Assembly (NCBI GenBank): GCA_034435395.1 | Contig: DAOTXK010000293.1 | Location: forward strand, 1 to 13,453 | Direction of reading: 5' to 3' | DNA: 13,453 bases | From: DAOTXK01 sp034435395 | GTDB taxonomy: Bacteria > Chloroflexota > Anaerolineae > Aggregatilineales > Ch27 | Shown: one piece after another, positions 1 through 6,261 of the stretch | Position numbering within the stretch: position 1 is the stretch's first letter | Layout of the letters: the number at the start of each line of letters is the position of its first letter | The notes under the pieces: generated by a model | The model's input: only the letters and a program-made list of their open reading frames with translations | What the model was told of the DNA's origin: nothing | Database searches by the model: none | Made by a program: the position numbers and the translations under genes

Positions 1-1299
1 CCAGGGGCAGCGGGCGCGGCGCTGGGCGGAGGCCGCCAGGAGAGCTGCCCGCAGGACCCGGCACCCGCCTACCTGCGGGTGGGGGCGGCCGCCCCCCTCG
101 CCGCCCCGGCACCTACCGTCCGGCTGCGGACGGAAGCGCGGGTCGATAGCTTTTTCCAGGAGATGGTCTACCAGGACAAAACGCTGACCGTCATCGAGGG
201 GCCAGTGTGCGCCGATTCCTACCGCTGGTGGCGGGTGAACGTGGAGGGCCGCACCGGCTGGACGGTCGAGGCGGCCAACGGGCGCTACCTGCTGATCGAC
301 CCGGCCAACCCCCCGCCGGCCGTCGTCTTCGTCGAGGGGCTGACGGAGGTCCCGCCCGCGCCGCCCCTGCCCCCGCCGGACGCCACTCCCACGCCGCGCC
401 CGCCGACGCCGCCCGCCGTCGCCCGCCGCGCCGCCTACACGCCCGACGGGGCGCAACTGGCCATCGGCCTGGGGGAAGGGGTGCGGCTCTACGACGCCAG
501 CAGTTTTGTCCTGGCGGGCACGCTGGCCATCGGGCCGGTCCTGGACTTCGTGACCATGGCGGGCGGGCTGTACGCCATCGTCTGGGCCCCGGAGGGCATC
601 CGGATGGTCGCGGTGCCGGGGGGCGAAATCTGGGCGGTACTGACGGCGGGCGCGCCCTATGACCCGGCCTGGGCCGTCGCCGCTCCGGACGGCGAATGGC
701 TGATCCTGGGGCCGACGTCCGACGGCCAGACGGCTACCCTGTGGAGCCTGCTGACGGCCAGCCCGCCGGAGACCATGCCGTACTGGTGGCCGGGATGGGG
801 GGTGGTCAGCGCCAGCTTCAGCCCGGATAACCAGTACGTCCTGATCAACGATCTCGTCTATCGGCGGCGCTGCGACTTCGCCGGGGCGGGCTGCCTGTTC
901 GACCTGATCCGCAATGATTTTCGGGCGGCGGGCATCTTCGGCGACGTGGACTGGACCGGCGACGGGAGGCGAATGGTCGGCTTCAGCGACCGCTTCTGGG
1001 TGTGGGATGTGAATGCCATTGGCGTGGGATTCACGCTGCAATCCACGCTGGGGATGCAGAACCCGCGCCAGGTGGCGATCAGCACTGAGGGGGGGCGGGG
1101 CGCGATCGTGGCTCGCGGCTTGATGGAGCTGTGGAGCCTGGCCGAAGGCAACTACGTCACCAACCGGGTGGTCGAGCTGCCGGGTGTGGTCAACAGCCTG
1201 GCCTTCCGACCGGGCGCGGACCAGCTGGTGGTGGCGGCGGGCGGGGCGGTCACGGTGTACGATCCGCTGAGCGGCAACGTCATCCGGCAGGTGGAGTGA
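1..1299 (+). CDS. SH3-domain / beta-propeller protein, 5' end outside the window
   Basis: The frame is open from base 1 to the TGA at 1297-1299 (432 codons in the window), so the true start is upstream. The GTG at 79 lies within sequence that already reads as protein (SCPQDPAPAYLRVG), so I do not take it as the start. Residues about 40-97 look like a bacterial SH3 domain (VRLRTEARVDS, VIEGPVCAD, WWRVNVEGRTGWTVEA). A Pro/Thr-rich linker follows (about 99-140), then WD40-like blades such as YTPDGAQLAIG, FSPDNQYVLI, DVDWTGDGRRMVG and AFRPGADQLVVAAGGAVTVYD. This architecture is common in Chloroflexota extracellular or lipid-anchored proteins and usually serves ligand or cell-wall binding, but no signal peptide is visible because the N-terminus is missing. 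A Cys pair in RRCDFAGAGC could form a disulfide. The domain calls are fairly sure; the specific function is unknown. Confidence 0.8.
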   Translation, partial: PGAAGAALGGGRQESCPQDPAPAYLRVGAAAPLAAPAPTVRLRTEARVDSFFQEMVYQDKTLTVIEGPVCADSYRWWRVNVEGRTGWTVEAANGRYLLIDPANPPPAVVFVEGLTEVPPAPPLPPPDATPTPRPPTPPAVARRAAYTPDGAQLAIGLGEGVRLYDASSFVLAGTLAIGPVLDFVTMAGGLYAIVWAPEGIRMVAVPGGEIWAVLTAGAPYDPAWAVAAPDGEWLILGPTSDGQTATLWSLLTASPPETMPYWWPGWGVVSASFSPDNQYVLINDLVYRRRCDFAGAGCLFDLIRNDFRAAGIFGDVDWTGDGRRMVGFSDRFWVWDVNAIGVGFTLQSTLGMQNPRQVAISTEGGRGAIVARGLMELWSLAEGNYVTNRVVELPGVVNSLAFRPGADQLVVAAGGAVTVYDPLSGNVIRQVE

Positions 1300-1305
1300 C
1301 GGGTG

Positions 1306-1324
1306 AAGCCCTGAGCGACGGCTT
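1306..1324 (+). terminator. Possible weak terminator hairpin after the propeller gene
   Basis: AAGCC (1306-1310) can pair with GGCTT (1320-1324) across a 9-nt loop, starting 7 nt after the stop codon at 1299. There is no real T-run (only TTTG). It lies between two convergent genes, where a terminator is expected, but the stem is only 5 bp. Confidence 0.25.
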
Positions 1325-1362
1325 TGAATGGTGGCGTCTCCGGCGGGCGCGTCGCGCCAAGC

Positions 1363-1404
1363 GATCAGGAAGCCGCGATCAGGAAGCCGCGATCAGGAAG
1401 CCGC
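1363..1404. repeat. Three tandem copies of a 14-bp repeat at the Nudix gene 3' end
   Basis: The unit GATCAGGAAGCCGC occurs three times back to back with no mismatch (1363-1376, 1377-1390, 1391-1404). The stop codon of the minus-strand Nudix gene (1379-1381) is inside the middle copy, and the protein's last residues (GFLIAAS) are encoded by the repeat. Because 14 is not a multiple of 3, gain or loss of a copy changes the C-terminal reading frame. Confidence 0.95.
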
Positions 1405-1864
1405 GGCAGGTGTCGCTTTTCCCCGGCAGGTGGGTGTCCTCGCCCAGGCCGGGGCCGCCCCGCAGCGCGGCCAGGCCAGCGTTCCGGGCGACGGGCAGCA
1501 GGTCCTCGTCGCTCAGGGCGGCGATCTGCCCCGCCGAGAACCAGTCGACGCCGTTCACCTCCCCGCCATCGGGGGCCGGCTCCCCGGACAGGGGCCGCGC
1601 CCGGAACAGCACGAACACCGCTCCGCCGCGCGGGCTGTACTGCGTGCGCAGCCCGATCACGTCCACGATGGCCACCATCAGGCCGGTCTCTTCCCACACC
1701 TCGCGGATGGCGGTCTGGTCCAGCCGTTCGTCGTGGGTGGCATAACCGCCGGGCAGCCCCCAGTATTCCTGCTTCTCGCCATAGGTATGGCGGATCATGA
1801 GCACCCGATCCTCCCGCACAACGGCGGCGGACGCGCCCACGCGCCACTGTCTGGCTTCCATCAT
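1379..1864 (-). CDS. Nudix hydrolase (nucleoside-diphosphate-X pyrophosphatase family)
   Basis: The 161-residue protein carries a complete Nudix box: G40, five residues, E46, seven residues, then REVWEETGL (54-62), which supplies the Mg2+-binding glutamates. The family hydrolyses nucleoside diphosphates linked to another group, for sanitation or turnover of nucleotides; the substrate cannot be told from sequence. The preceding strand WRVGASAAVVREDRVLMIRH is typical of small ADP-ribose/NTP-type members. The frame is open well upstream, but I choose the ATG at 1864 because GGAG (1870-1873) sits 5 nt before it, a second ATG follows at 1861, and homology-like sequence begins here. The C-terminal tail beyond about residue 150 is Gly/Pro-rich and its last residues come from the 14-bp tandem repeat. 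It is transcribed divergently from padR. The family is sure, the substrate unknown. Confidence 0.9.
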   Translation of the reverse strand: MMEARQWRVGASAAVVREDRVLMIRHTYGEKQEYWGLPGGYATHDERLDQTAIREVWEETGLMVAIVDVIGLRTQYSPRGGAVFVLFRARPLSGEPAPDGGEVNGVDWFSAGQIAALSDEDLLPVARNAGLAALRGGPGLGEDTHLPGKSDTCRGFLIAAS

Positions 1865-1923
1865 CACTTCTCCTCGCCGGTGATCGCTCTGGCCGGGTTG
1901 CTGGCTGCGACGTTTGGGAGGTG

Positions 1924-1953
1924 ATTCTACGCCGGTTGGCAGGGACATCACAA
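1924..1953 (-). promoter_or_regulatory. Predicted sigma-70-type promoter for the Nudix gene
   Basis: On the minus strand, TTGTGA (1948-1953) and TAGAAT (1924-1929) are separated by 18 bp. The -10 matches 5 of 6 consensus bases and the -35 matches 4 of 6. The expected start near 1917 leaves about a 50-nt leader before the ATG at 1864. Confidence 0.5.
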
Positions 1954-1994
1954 CCGCCGCCGGGCGGTGCTGGCCGACCCGGTGTTGTTGACGC

Positions 1995-2007
1995 CCGTTG
2001 ACAACGG
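1995..2007. promoter_or_regulatory. 13-bp palindrome over the padR -35 box, candidate operator
   Basis: CCGTTG-A-CAACGG is a perfect inverted repeat around a central A and covers the -35 hexamer. The half GTTGAC also occurs as a direct repeat just upstream (1987-1992). PadR-family repressors commonly bind inverted repeats in their own promoters, so autoregulation is plausible. The sequence is not the ATGT/ACAT type known from some PadR members, so the assignment is an inference. Confidence 0.4.
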
Positions 2008-2026
2008 CCCTTCCCCGGCACATACT
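1998..2026 (+). promoter_or_regulatory. Predicted promoter for padR and the following methyltransferase
   Basis: A perfect -35 box TTGACA (1998-2003) is followed after 17 bp by CATACT (2021-2026), 4 of 6 to the -10 consensus. Predicted transcription start is near 2033, about 48 nt before the padR ATG. The -35 box is embedded in a palindrome (1995-2007), annotated separately. Confidence 0.6.
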
Positions 2027-2080
2027 ATCGCCAGCCGATATTGGGCGGCCACAGGGATGGCTGACGGTGGGGTGATCCAC

Positions 2081-2395
2081 ATGCTGCGCGACCTGTTATT
2101 GAGTTTTGCCAGGGTCCACATCCTGTACCATGCCGGTCAGGGGCCAGTCTACGGCGCGTGGCTGAGCGAGGAGCTGGCCCGGCAAGGGGTTCACCTCGGC
2201 CCCGGCACGCTGTACCCCACGCTGCACGGCCTGGAGGCGAGGGGGTACCTGCGCAGCGAACCGCGGGTGGTGGCCGGGCGGCGGCGCAGGTACTACGCGC
2301 TGACCCGCCAGGGCCGGGCGGCGCTGGAGGAGATGCAGGCTCAGGCAATCGCCCTGGTGGCCGCGATAACGGAGGGGGGCGACCATGCCGGATGA
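2081..2395 (+). CDS. PadR-family winged-helix transcriptional regulator
   Basis: This 104-residue protein begins MLRDLLLSFARVHILYHA and has the PadR winged helix: helices with VYGAWLSEELARQG (23-37), the recognition helix GPGTLYPTLHGLEARGYL (40-57), and the wing RRRRYYALTRQG (68-79). PadR proteins are dimeric, usually repressors, and often respond to toxic small molecules; known members control phenolic-acid or multidrug-resistance genes. I choose the ATG at 2081 because GGTGGGG lies 8 nt upstream; in-frame GTG (2072) and ATG (2057) are alternatives with poorer spacing. The short C-terminal helix (EEMQAQAIALVAAI) is the small dimerisation part of subfamily-2-type members. The last 11 nt overlap the next gene, so the two are very probably translated together. 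The family is sure, the inducer unknown. Confidence 0.9.
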   Translation: MLRDLLLSFARVHILYHAGQGPVYGAWLSEELARQGVHLGPGTLYPTLHGLEARGYLRSEPRVVAGRRRRYYALTRQGRAALEEMQAQAIALVAAITEGGDHAG

Positions 2396-3197
2396 TCATC
2401 GTCCGGAGACGCCCCCGAACAGTCGGTTGGAAACGCTGAAGCGCATCGCTGACTCAGTGGGAGAACGGCGCGGCTGGGATTTTTCGTCCCTGCGCGAGGA
2501 CCGGGACCCGGTCCCCTGGGATTACGGGGAGGTGGTCCGCCGCTACCTGCGCCCGACCAGCCGGGTGCTGGACATCGGCACTGGCGGCGGCGAGCGGTTC
2601 CTGGCGCTGGCGGGGGATTTCGGCAGCGGCGTGGGCATCGACTCCTCCCCCCAGATGATCCAGACGGCGCGGGAAAACACGCCGCCCGAACTGGCGGGCA
2701 AGGTGTCGTTTCAGGTCCAACGCGCCGAGGCGCTGAAGTTCCCCGACGCCTGTTTTGACCTCGTGCTGAACCGGCATGCCCCGGTTTATACGCTGGAGAT
2801 CGTGCGCGTGTTGTGCCCGGACGGCGTGTTCATCACCCAGCAGGTGGGGGCGCGCAACACCCGCAACATCACCACCGTCTTTGACTGCGGGGTGGACGGC
2901 GTGTATGCGGAGAACCCGGAGCAGGACGAGGAACCCCCCGATCGGGAGTCGCTGGCGGAGTCCTTCCGCAGCTATGGCTGTGAGGTGGTGGCGACGGGCG
3001 AGTACGACGTGCGGTACTTCTTTCGGGATGTGGAGTCGTTCATCTTCTGGCTGAAGGCCATCCCCATGCCGGAGGATTTTGACATGGAGATGCACGGGCG
3101 GCAGGTGGCGCAGATCATCGACCGCTACACCACGCCGCGCGGCATTCAGACCAATGAGCACCGCGAGCTGCTGATCGTGCGCAAGGCGTGGGGATAA
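2385..3197 (+). CDS. Class I SAM-dependent methyltransferase, overlapped by padR
   Basis: The 270-residue protein has a Rossmann methyltransferase core: motif I VLDIGTGGGERFLALAG (61-77), the acidic ribose-binding residue D86 in GVGIDSS, a motif III-like AEALKFPDACFDLVLNRH (114-131), and LCPDGVFITQQVG (143-155). It is therefore a methyltransferase of the Methyltransf_11/25 group. The substrate is not evident. It lacks a C-terminal nucleic-acid-binding extension and reads like a small-molecule enzyme, though a modified-RNA substrate cannot be excluded. The ATG at 2385 sits inside padR, with GGAGGGGGG in good position upstream. The intimate overlap with a PadR regulator suggests that the methyltransferase is its main target, possibly acting with the MFS transporter 61 nt downstream. 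That link is inference. Confidence 0.85.
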   Translation: MPDDHRPETPPNSRLETLKRIADSVGERRGWDFSSLREDRDPVPWDYGEVVRRYLRPTSRVLDIGTGGGERFLALAGDFGSGVGIDSSPQMIQTARENTPPELAGKVSFQVQRAEALKFPDACFDLVLNRHAPVYTLEIVRVLCPDGVFITQQVGARNTRNITTVFDCGVDGVYAENPEQDEEPPDRESLAESFRSYGCEVVATGEYDVRYFFRDVESFIFWLKAIPMPEDFDMEMHGRQVAQIIDRYTTPRGIQTNEHRELLIVRKAWG

Positions 3198-3258
3198 CTG
3201 GCGCGACGGTTCTGGAAAGGCGGGGCAGGTTTCGTCATATCATAAGGGGAAAACATTC

Positions 3259-4527
3259 ATGACCGCATCGGGTATCTCACATGAGCGAGCCGCCTGGCGG
3301 GAGCTGCCGCGCAACGTATGGGTCGTGACGGCCACCAGCTTCCTGACCGACGTTTCCAGCAACATGCTGTGGGACATGATCCCGCTGTTCCTGGCCAATG
3401 TGTTGGGCGTCAAAACCAACGTGATCGGCCTGATCGAAGGCATCGCCGAGACGACGGCCAGCCTGCTCAAGATTGTCTCCGGCTGGCTCTCCGACCGGCT
3501 GGGGGCGCGCAAATGGCTGACCGTGACCGGGTACGGCCTCTCCACCATCGTTAAGCCCTTCCTCTACGTCGTGACCTCGTGGGGGGGCGTGCTGCTGGTG
3601 CGCTTCGCGGACCGGGTGGGCAAAGGCATCCGCACCGCGCCGCGCGACGCCCTGGTGGCCGACAGCATCGATGACCATCACCGGGGGCTGGCCTTCGGGC
3701 TACACCGGGCGGGGGACACCGCTGGGGCGGCGGTGGGCATCCTGATCGCGCTGCTGATCGTGCTGGCGGCGCAGTCCGGCGAGGTGGCGCTGGCCCGCGA
3801 GACGTTCCAGCTGATCGTGCTGGCCAGCATCATCCCGGCGGTCCTGGCCGTGTTTGTGCTGGCGCTCGGCGCGAAGGATGTGCCGGTGAAGGGGACAAGG
3901 CATGCCCTGTCCCTACATACCCTGTCCCTACCGCATACCCTGTCCCTACCCCTGCGCGGCTTTGACCGGCGATTTTACGTCTTTCTGCTGGCGGTGGTGG
4001 TGTTCACGCTGGGCAACTCGGCGGACGCCTTCCTGATCCTGCGGGCGCAGGAGCGCGGCCTGAGCGTGGCCGGGGTGATGGGCATGGTGCTGACCTTCAA
4101 CGTGATTTATGCGGTGGTGTCCGGCCCGGCGGGGGCGCTCTCCGACCGGCTGGGGCGGCGGCGGCTGATCGTGGGCGGCTGGCTGGTGTACGGCCTGCTG
4201 TACCTGGGCTTCGCGGCGGTGGAGCGGGCCTGGCAGATGTGGGCGCTGTTCGCCCTGTACGGCATCTACTACGGGGCGGTGGAGGGCAACGCGCGGGCGT
4301 TGATCGCCGACCTGGTGGGCAGCGAGAAGCGCGGCACGGCCTACGGTCTCTACAACGCGGCGGTGGGGCTGATGGCCCTCCCGGCCAGCCTGATCGCCGG
4401 GGTGCTGTGGAGCGGGGTCGGCGGCTGGGCGGGCTTTGGACCACGGGCGCCGTTTCTGTTCGGGGCGGCCCTGGCGCTGCTGGCGGTGGCGGTCCTGTGG
4501 TGGGGGCTGCGGGAGCGGGGCCGGTAG
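3259..4527 (+). CDS. Major facilitator superfamily transporter (12-helix, drug-efflux-like group)
   Basis: The 422-residue membrane protein is a standard-length MFS carrier with two halves. The family's cytoplasmic motif A is visible twice: GWLSDRLGARK (75-85) in loop 2-3 and GALSDRLGRR (292-301) in the matching C-half loop. The segment DRVGKGIRTAPRDALVADS (118-136) with LHRAGDTAGAAVG is diagnostic of the group near proton-coupled export proteins. Members are usually annotated only as MFS transporters; the substrate is unknown. The start is the ATG at 3259, with AAGGGG 11 nt upstream. The central loop between helices 6 and 7 carries an insertion made of repeated HTLSLP units (about residues 211-231), encoded by a palindromic DNA repeat. 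It follows the methyltransferase by 61 nt and may be part of a padR-controlled unit. Confidence 0.88.
   Translation: MTASGISHERAAWRELPRNVWVVTATSFLTDVSSNMLWDMIPLFLANVLGVKTNVIGLIEGIAETTASLLKIVSGWLSDRLGARKWLTVTGYGLSTIVKPFLYVVTSWGGVLLVRFADRVGKGIRTAPRDALVADSIDDHHRGLAFGLHRAGDTAGAAVGILIALLIVLAAQSGEVALARETFQLIVLASIIPAVLAVFVLALGAKDVPVKGTRHALSLHTLSLPHTLSLPLRGFDRRFYVFLLAVVVFTLGNSADAFLILRAQERGLSVAGVMGMVLTFNVIYAVVSGPAGALSDRLGRRRLIVGGWLVYGLLYLGFAAVERAWQMWALFALYGIYYGAVEGNARALIADLVGSEKRGTAYGLYNAAVGLMALPASLIAGVLWSGVGGWAGFGPRAPFLFGAALALLAVAVLWWGLRERGR
3892..3948 (+). repeat. REP-like palindrome plus two extra half-copies, inserted in frame in the MFS gene
   Basis: Bases 3892-3913 form a 22-bp palindrome (GGGACAAGG/CATG/CCCTGTCCC type, one mismatched pair). 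Its right half is then repeated: CATGCCCTGTCCCTA at 3901-3915, CATACCCTGTCCCTA at 3916-3930 and again at 3934-3948. The offsets are 15 and 18 bp, both multiples of three, so the MFS frame is kept and the protein gains HALSL, HTLSLP, HTLSLP in its cytoplasmic loop. From memory, palindromes with a GGCATGCC core and C/T-rich arms are dispersed intergenic repeats in several environmental phyla; I cannot check that here. Confidence 0.85.
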
Positions 4528-4528
4528 A

Positions 4529-4570
4529 CCGGGAGGCCAGGGGGCCAGGAGGCCGGGAGGCCGGGAGGGA
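4529..4570. repeat. Low-complexity GGAGGCC-type repeat between the MFS and corA genes
   Basis: The spacer after the MFS stop consists of imperfect iterations of GGGAGGCC and GGAGGCC (4529-4570). It is purine-rich on the plus strand. The true corA Shine-Dalgarno (GGGGGAG, 4583-4589) lies outside it. Confidence 0.8.
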
Positions 4571-4598
4571 AGACCCATACTGAGGGGGAGACAGGGCC

Positions 4599-5558
4599 AT
4601 GAACATCACGGTGTTTGACGCGGACGGCCCGCGCGAGGCCGGGGCCGATGACCTGCCCGCCTTGCTGGCGGCGGGGGAAGGGCTGATCTGGGTGGACATG
4701 ACCGGCCCAGACGAGGACGACCTCCGGGCGATGCGGGAGGTGTTCCGCTTCCACCCGCTGGCGATTGAGGATACCCACAACCAGCGGCAGCGCCCCAAGA
4801 TCGAGGATTACGGCGACTATCTGTTCATCATCCTGAACACGCTGGCCATCGGACCGGACGGCCTCGCCGGCCAGGAGGTGGACGTTTTCCTGGGGGAGCG
4901 TTATCTGGTCACCGTGCACGAGACAGCGGAGCCGGTGATCGAAGAGGCGCGCCGGCGGATCGGACGGGGCGCTAAAAATCTGGCCGCCTCCGCCGATCAC
5001 CTGCTTTACGCCGTGCTGGACGCGACGGTGGACGGCTACTTCCCGGTGATCGACCGGTTGGAAGAGACCATCGACGAGTTGGGTGATCATATCATGATCC
5101 AGCCTGACCAGGCCATGCTGGGCCACCTGTTCGACCTCAAGCGCCGGTTGATCGACATCTGGCGGGTGGTCTGGCCGCAGCGGGAGGTGATCAACAACCT
5201 GGCCCACCAGCGGGAAGCCTTCCTGAGCCAGGAGGACCTCCGCTACTACCTGCGGGACGTATCCGATCACCTGCTGTGGATCGCCGACATGGTGAACACC
5301 CTGCGGGACACGCTGACCGGCATGATGGACCTCTACATGTCGGCCACCTCCAACCGGCTGAACGTCGTGGTTAACCGGCTGACGGTGCTGGCCGTGGTCA
5401 TCGGCGTGATGACCGTGATCAGCGGCTTCTATGGCATGAACTTCGCCCGGACCTGGCCGCCATTTGAGTCGCCGTGGGGGGTGGGTTTCGTGGTGGCGCT
5501 GATGGCCGCGCTGGCCGGGGTATTATTGGGGGCGCTGCGGCGTCTGCGGTGGTACTAG
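4599..5558 (+). CDS. corA: CorA-family Mg2+/Co2+ (or Zn2+) transporter
   Basis: The 319-residue protein has the CorA layout: an N-terminal cytoplasmic alpha/beta domain with HPLAIEDTHNQRQRPKIEDY (52-71), a long stalk helix region with many charged residues (about 140-255), and two C-terminal membrane helices (about 261-281 and 295-313). The selectivity signature YGMNF is at 278-282, directly after helix 1 as in known pentameric CorA channels. It therefore carries divalent cations, most often Mg2+, across the cytoplasmic membrane. The start is the ATG at 4599, with GGGGGAG about 9 nt upstream. The C-terminus is RRLRWY, close to the usual basic end. The DNA of the last 20 codons and the 30 bp beyond is duplicated, inverted, at 12976-13062. 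Confidence 0.93.
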   Translation: MNITVFDADGPREAGADDLPALLAAGEGLIWVDMTGPDEDDLRAMREVFRFHPLAIEDTHNQRQRPKIEDYGDYLFIILNTLAIGPDGLAGQEVDVFLGERYLVTVHETAEPVIEEARRRIGRGAKNLAASADHLLYAVLDATVDGYFPVIDRLEETIDELGDHIMIQPDQAMLGHLFDLKRRLIDIWRVVWPQREVINNLAHQREAFLSQEDLRYYLRDVSDHLLWIADMVNTLRDTLTGMMDLYMSATSNRLNVVVNRLTVLAVVIGVMTVISGFYGMNFARTWPPFESPWGVGFVVALMAALAGVLLGALRRLRWY

Positions 5559-5587
5559 CGGGTGGCCGGACCAGGGGGGTGACACCC
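5501..5587 (+). repeat. corA 3' end, one copy of an 87-bp inverted duplication
   Basis: These 87 bases match the reverse complement of 12976-13062 at 79 positions (8 mismatches, no gap, about 91%). The match spans the last 19 or so codons of corA, its stop codon and 29 bp of downstream flank, so it is a DNA-level duplication and not only protein similarity. Confidence 0.9.
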
Positions 5588-5755
5588 TTGTTTGTGGAGG
5601 CCCTGAAGTCGGTCACCGATGACCAGGGCGAGCCGCTGCTGGACGCGCGCATCCTCGGCTGGAAGCGCACCAGCCGCGACGGCTGGTACACCTATGAGTT
5701 CCTGGCCACGGCGCTGCCCCTGCGGGCGGGCCAGGTGACCGTCCAAAACTGCTGA
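5579..5755 (+). CDS. Small unrecognised ORF (58 residues), possibly a fragment
   Basis: From the GTG at 5579 a 59-codon frame ends with TGA at 5753-5755. Third codon positions are almost all G or C, like real genes in this window, and the product (VEALKSVTDDQGEPLLDARI, then GWKRTSRDGWYTYEFLATA) has a protein-like composition. I do not recognise the family. TTG at 5588 is an alternative start with GGGGGG 8 nt upstream. The frame also extends upstream inside corA, and the ORF begins within the duplicated 87-bp block, so it may be the tail of a gene cut by that rearrangement and not a complete gene. It follows corA by 20 nt. Confidence 0.4.
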   Translation: MTPLFVEALKSVTDDQGEPLLDARILGWKRTSRDGWYTYEFLATALPLRAGQVTVQNC

Positions 5756-5776
5756 CGGCGCTGCTACGGACCGTCA
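5753..5776 (+). terminator. Possible hairpin at the end of the corA block
   Basis: TGACGG (5753-5758) and CCGTCA (5771-5776) are perfect 6-bp complements around a 12-nt loop and include the stop codon of the small ORF. No T-run follows. It marks the end of the plus-strand block but is weak as a terminator. Confidence 0.3.
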
Positions 5777-5854
5777 TCACACCAGAGACGCCCTGGTTCG
5801 CGGCTTGCGCAACGCCGCGAGTTGGGCCTCCGCCGGTGACTGGCGCGGGGCATA

Positions 5855-6178
5855 TCAAACCCGGTGGCGCATATCGCGCAAAGGTCGAAGCAGGTGTCGG
5901 GTGGTGGCCGCCCGTGCCCTGCTGGACTGCCATGCAGACAGATTGATGGGAAGCCTGAGTGCGTCCGGGGTCAGCAAATTTCCTGCCAGGCCCAGCGAGA
6001 ACTGCCCGACCATCTCCGGTGTGCCAAGCTTGGCCAGCACCACCAGCATGCCCCATTGGGAGCCGGCATATACCACATTGCCGACGAAGGTCCACGAGAA
6101 GTTCGCCCGCAGCGAGAGGGGCGACAGCTTTTCAACTGGCGTCGCGACGATGGAAGGAGGCACGTGCATGCCGGCCAT
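5855..6178 (-). pseudogene. N-terminal remnant of a polysaccharide / O-antigen flippase (Wzx-like)
   Basis: The minus-strand frame from the ATG at 6178 reads LSLRANFSWTFVGNVVYAGS and QWGMLVVLAKLGTPEMVGQF, the typical first helix and loop of MATE/MOP-superfamily lipopolysaccharide flippases. These proteins normally have 400-500 residues and 12-14 helices. Here the family-like sequence stops near residue 65 (about base 5984). The remaining 42 residues are Arg-rich and unlike a membrane protein, ending at 5855. Thus over 80% of the gene is missing. There is no clear Shine-Dalgarno before 6178 or before the internal ATG at 6169. No other polysaccharide gene is nearby, so this looks like the scar of a deletion or of a transferred segment. 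Recognition is from the characteristic N-terminus; translation is doubtful. Confidence 0.7.
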
Positions 6179-6261
6179 TACTTTGTTTGGGTAACCGTCA
6201 GGGCGTGAAGGCTGGCTTAAACGGATTGCCGCAACAGTCGCTGTGTTCCTGGTCGTTTCAT

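Noticed and set aside
1363..1404. Tandem 14-bp repeat considered as a CRISPR fragment
   Set aside because: There are no spacers between copies and the unit is too short.
2454..3161. 235-residue open frame on the minus strand opposite the first methyltransferase
   Set aside because: It is the complement of a well-supported Rossmann methyltransferase and its product (His/Arg/Leu-rich) has no family resemblance; long antisense frames are expected in GC-rich DNA.
4350..5270. 306-residue minus-strand frame across the end of the MFS gene and corA
   Set aside because: It spans two supported plus-strand genes and gives a composition typical of an antisense shadow.
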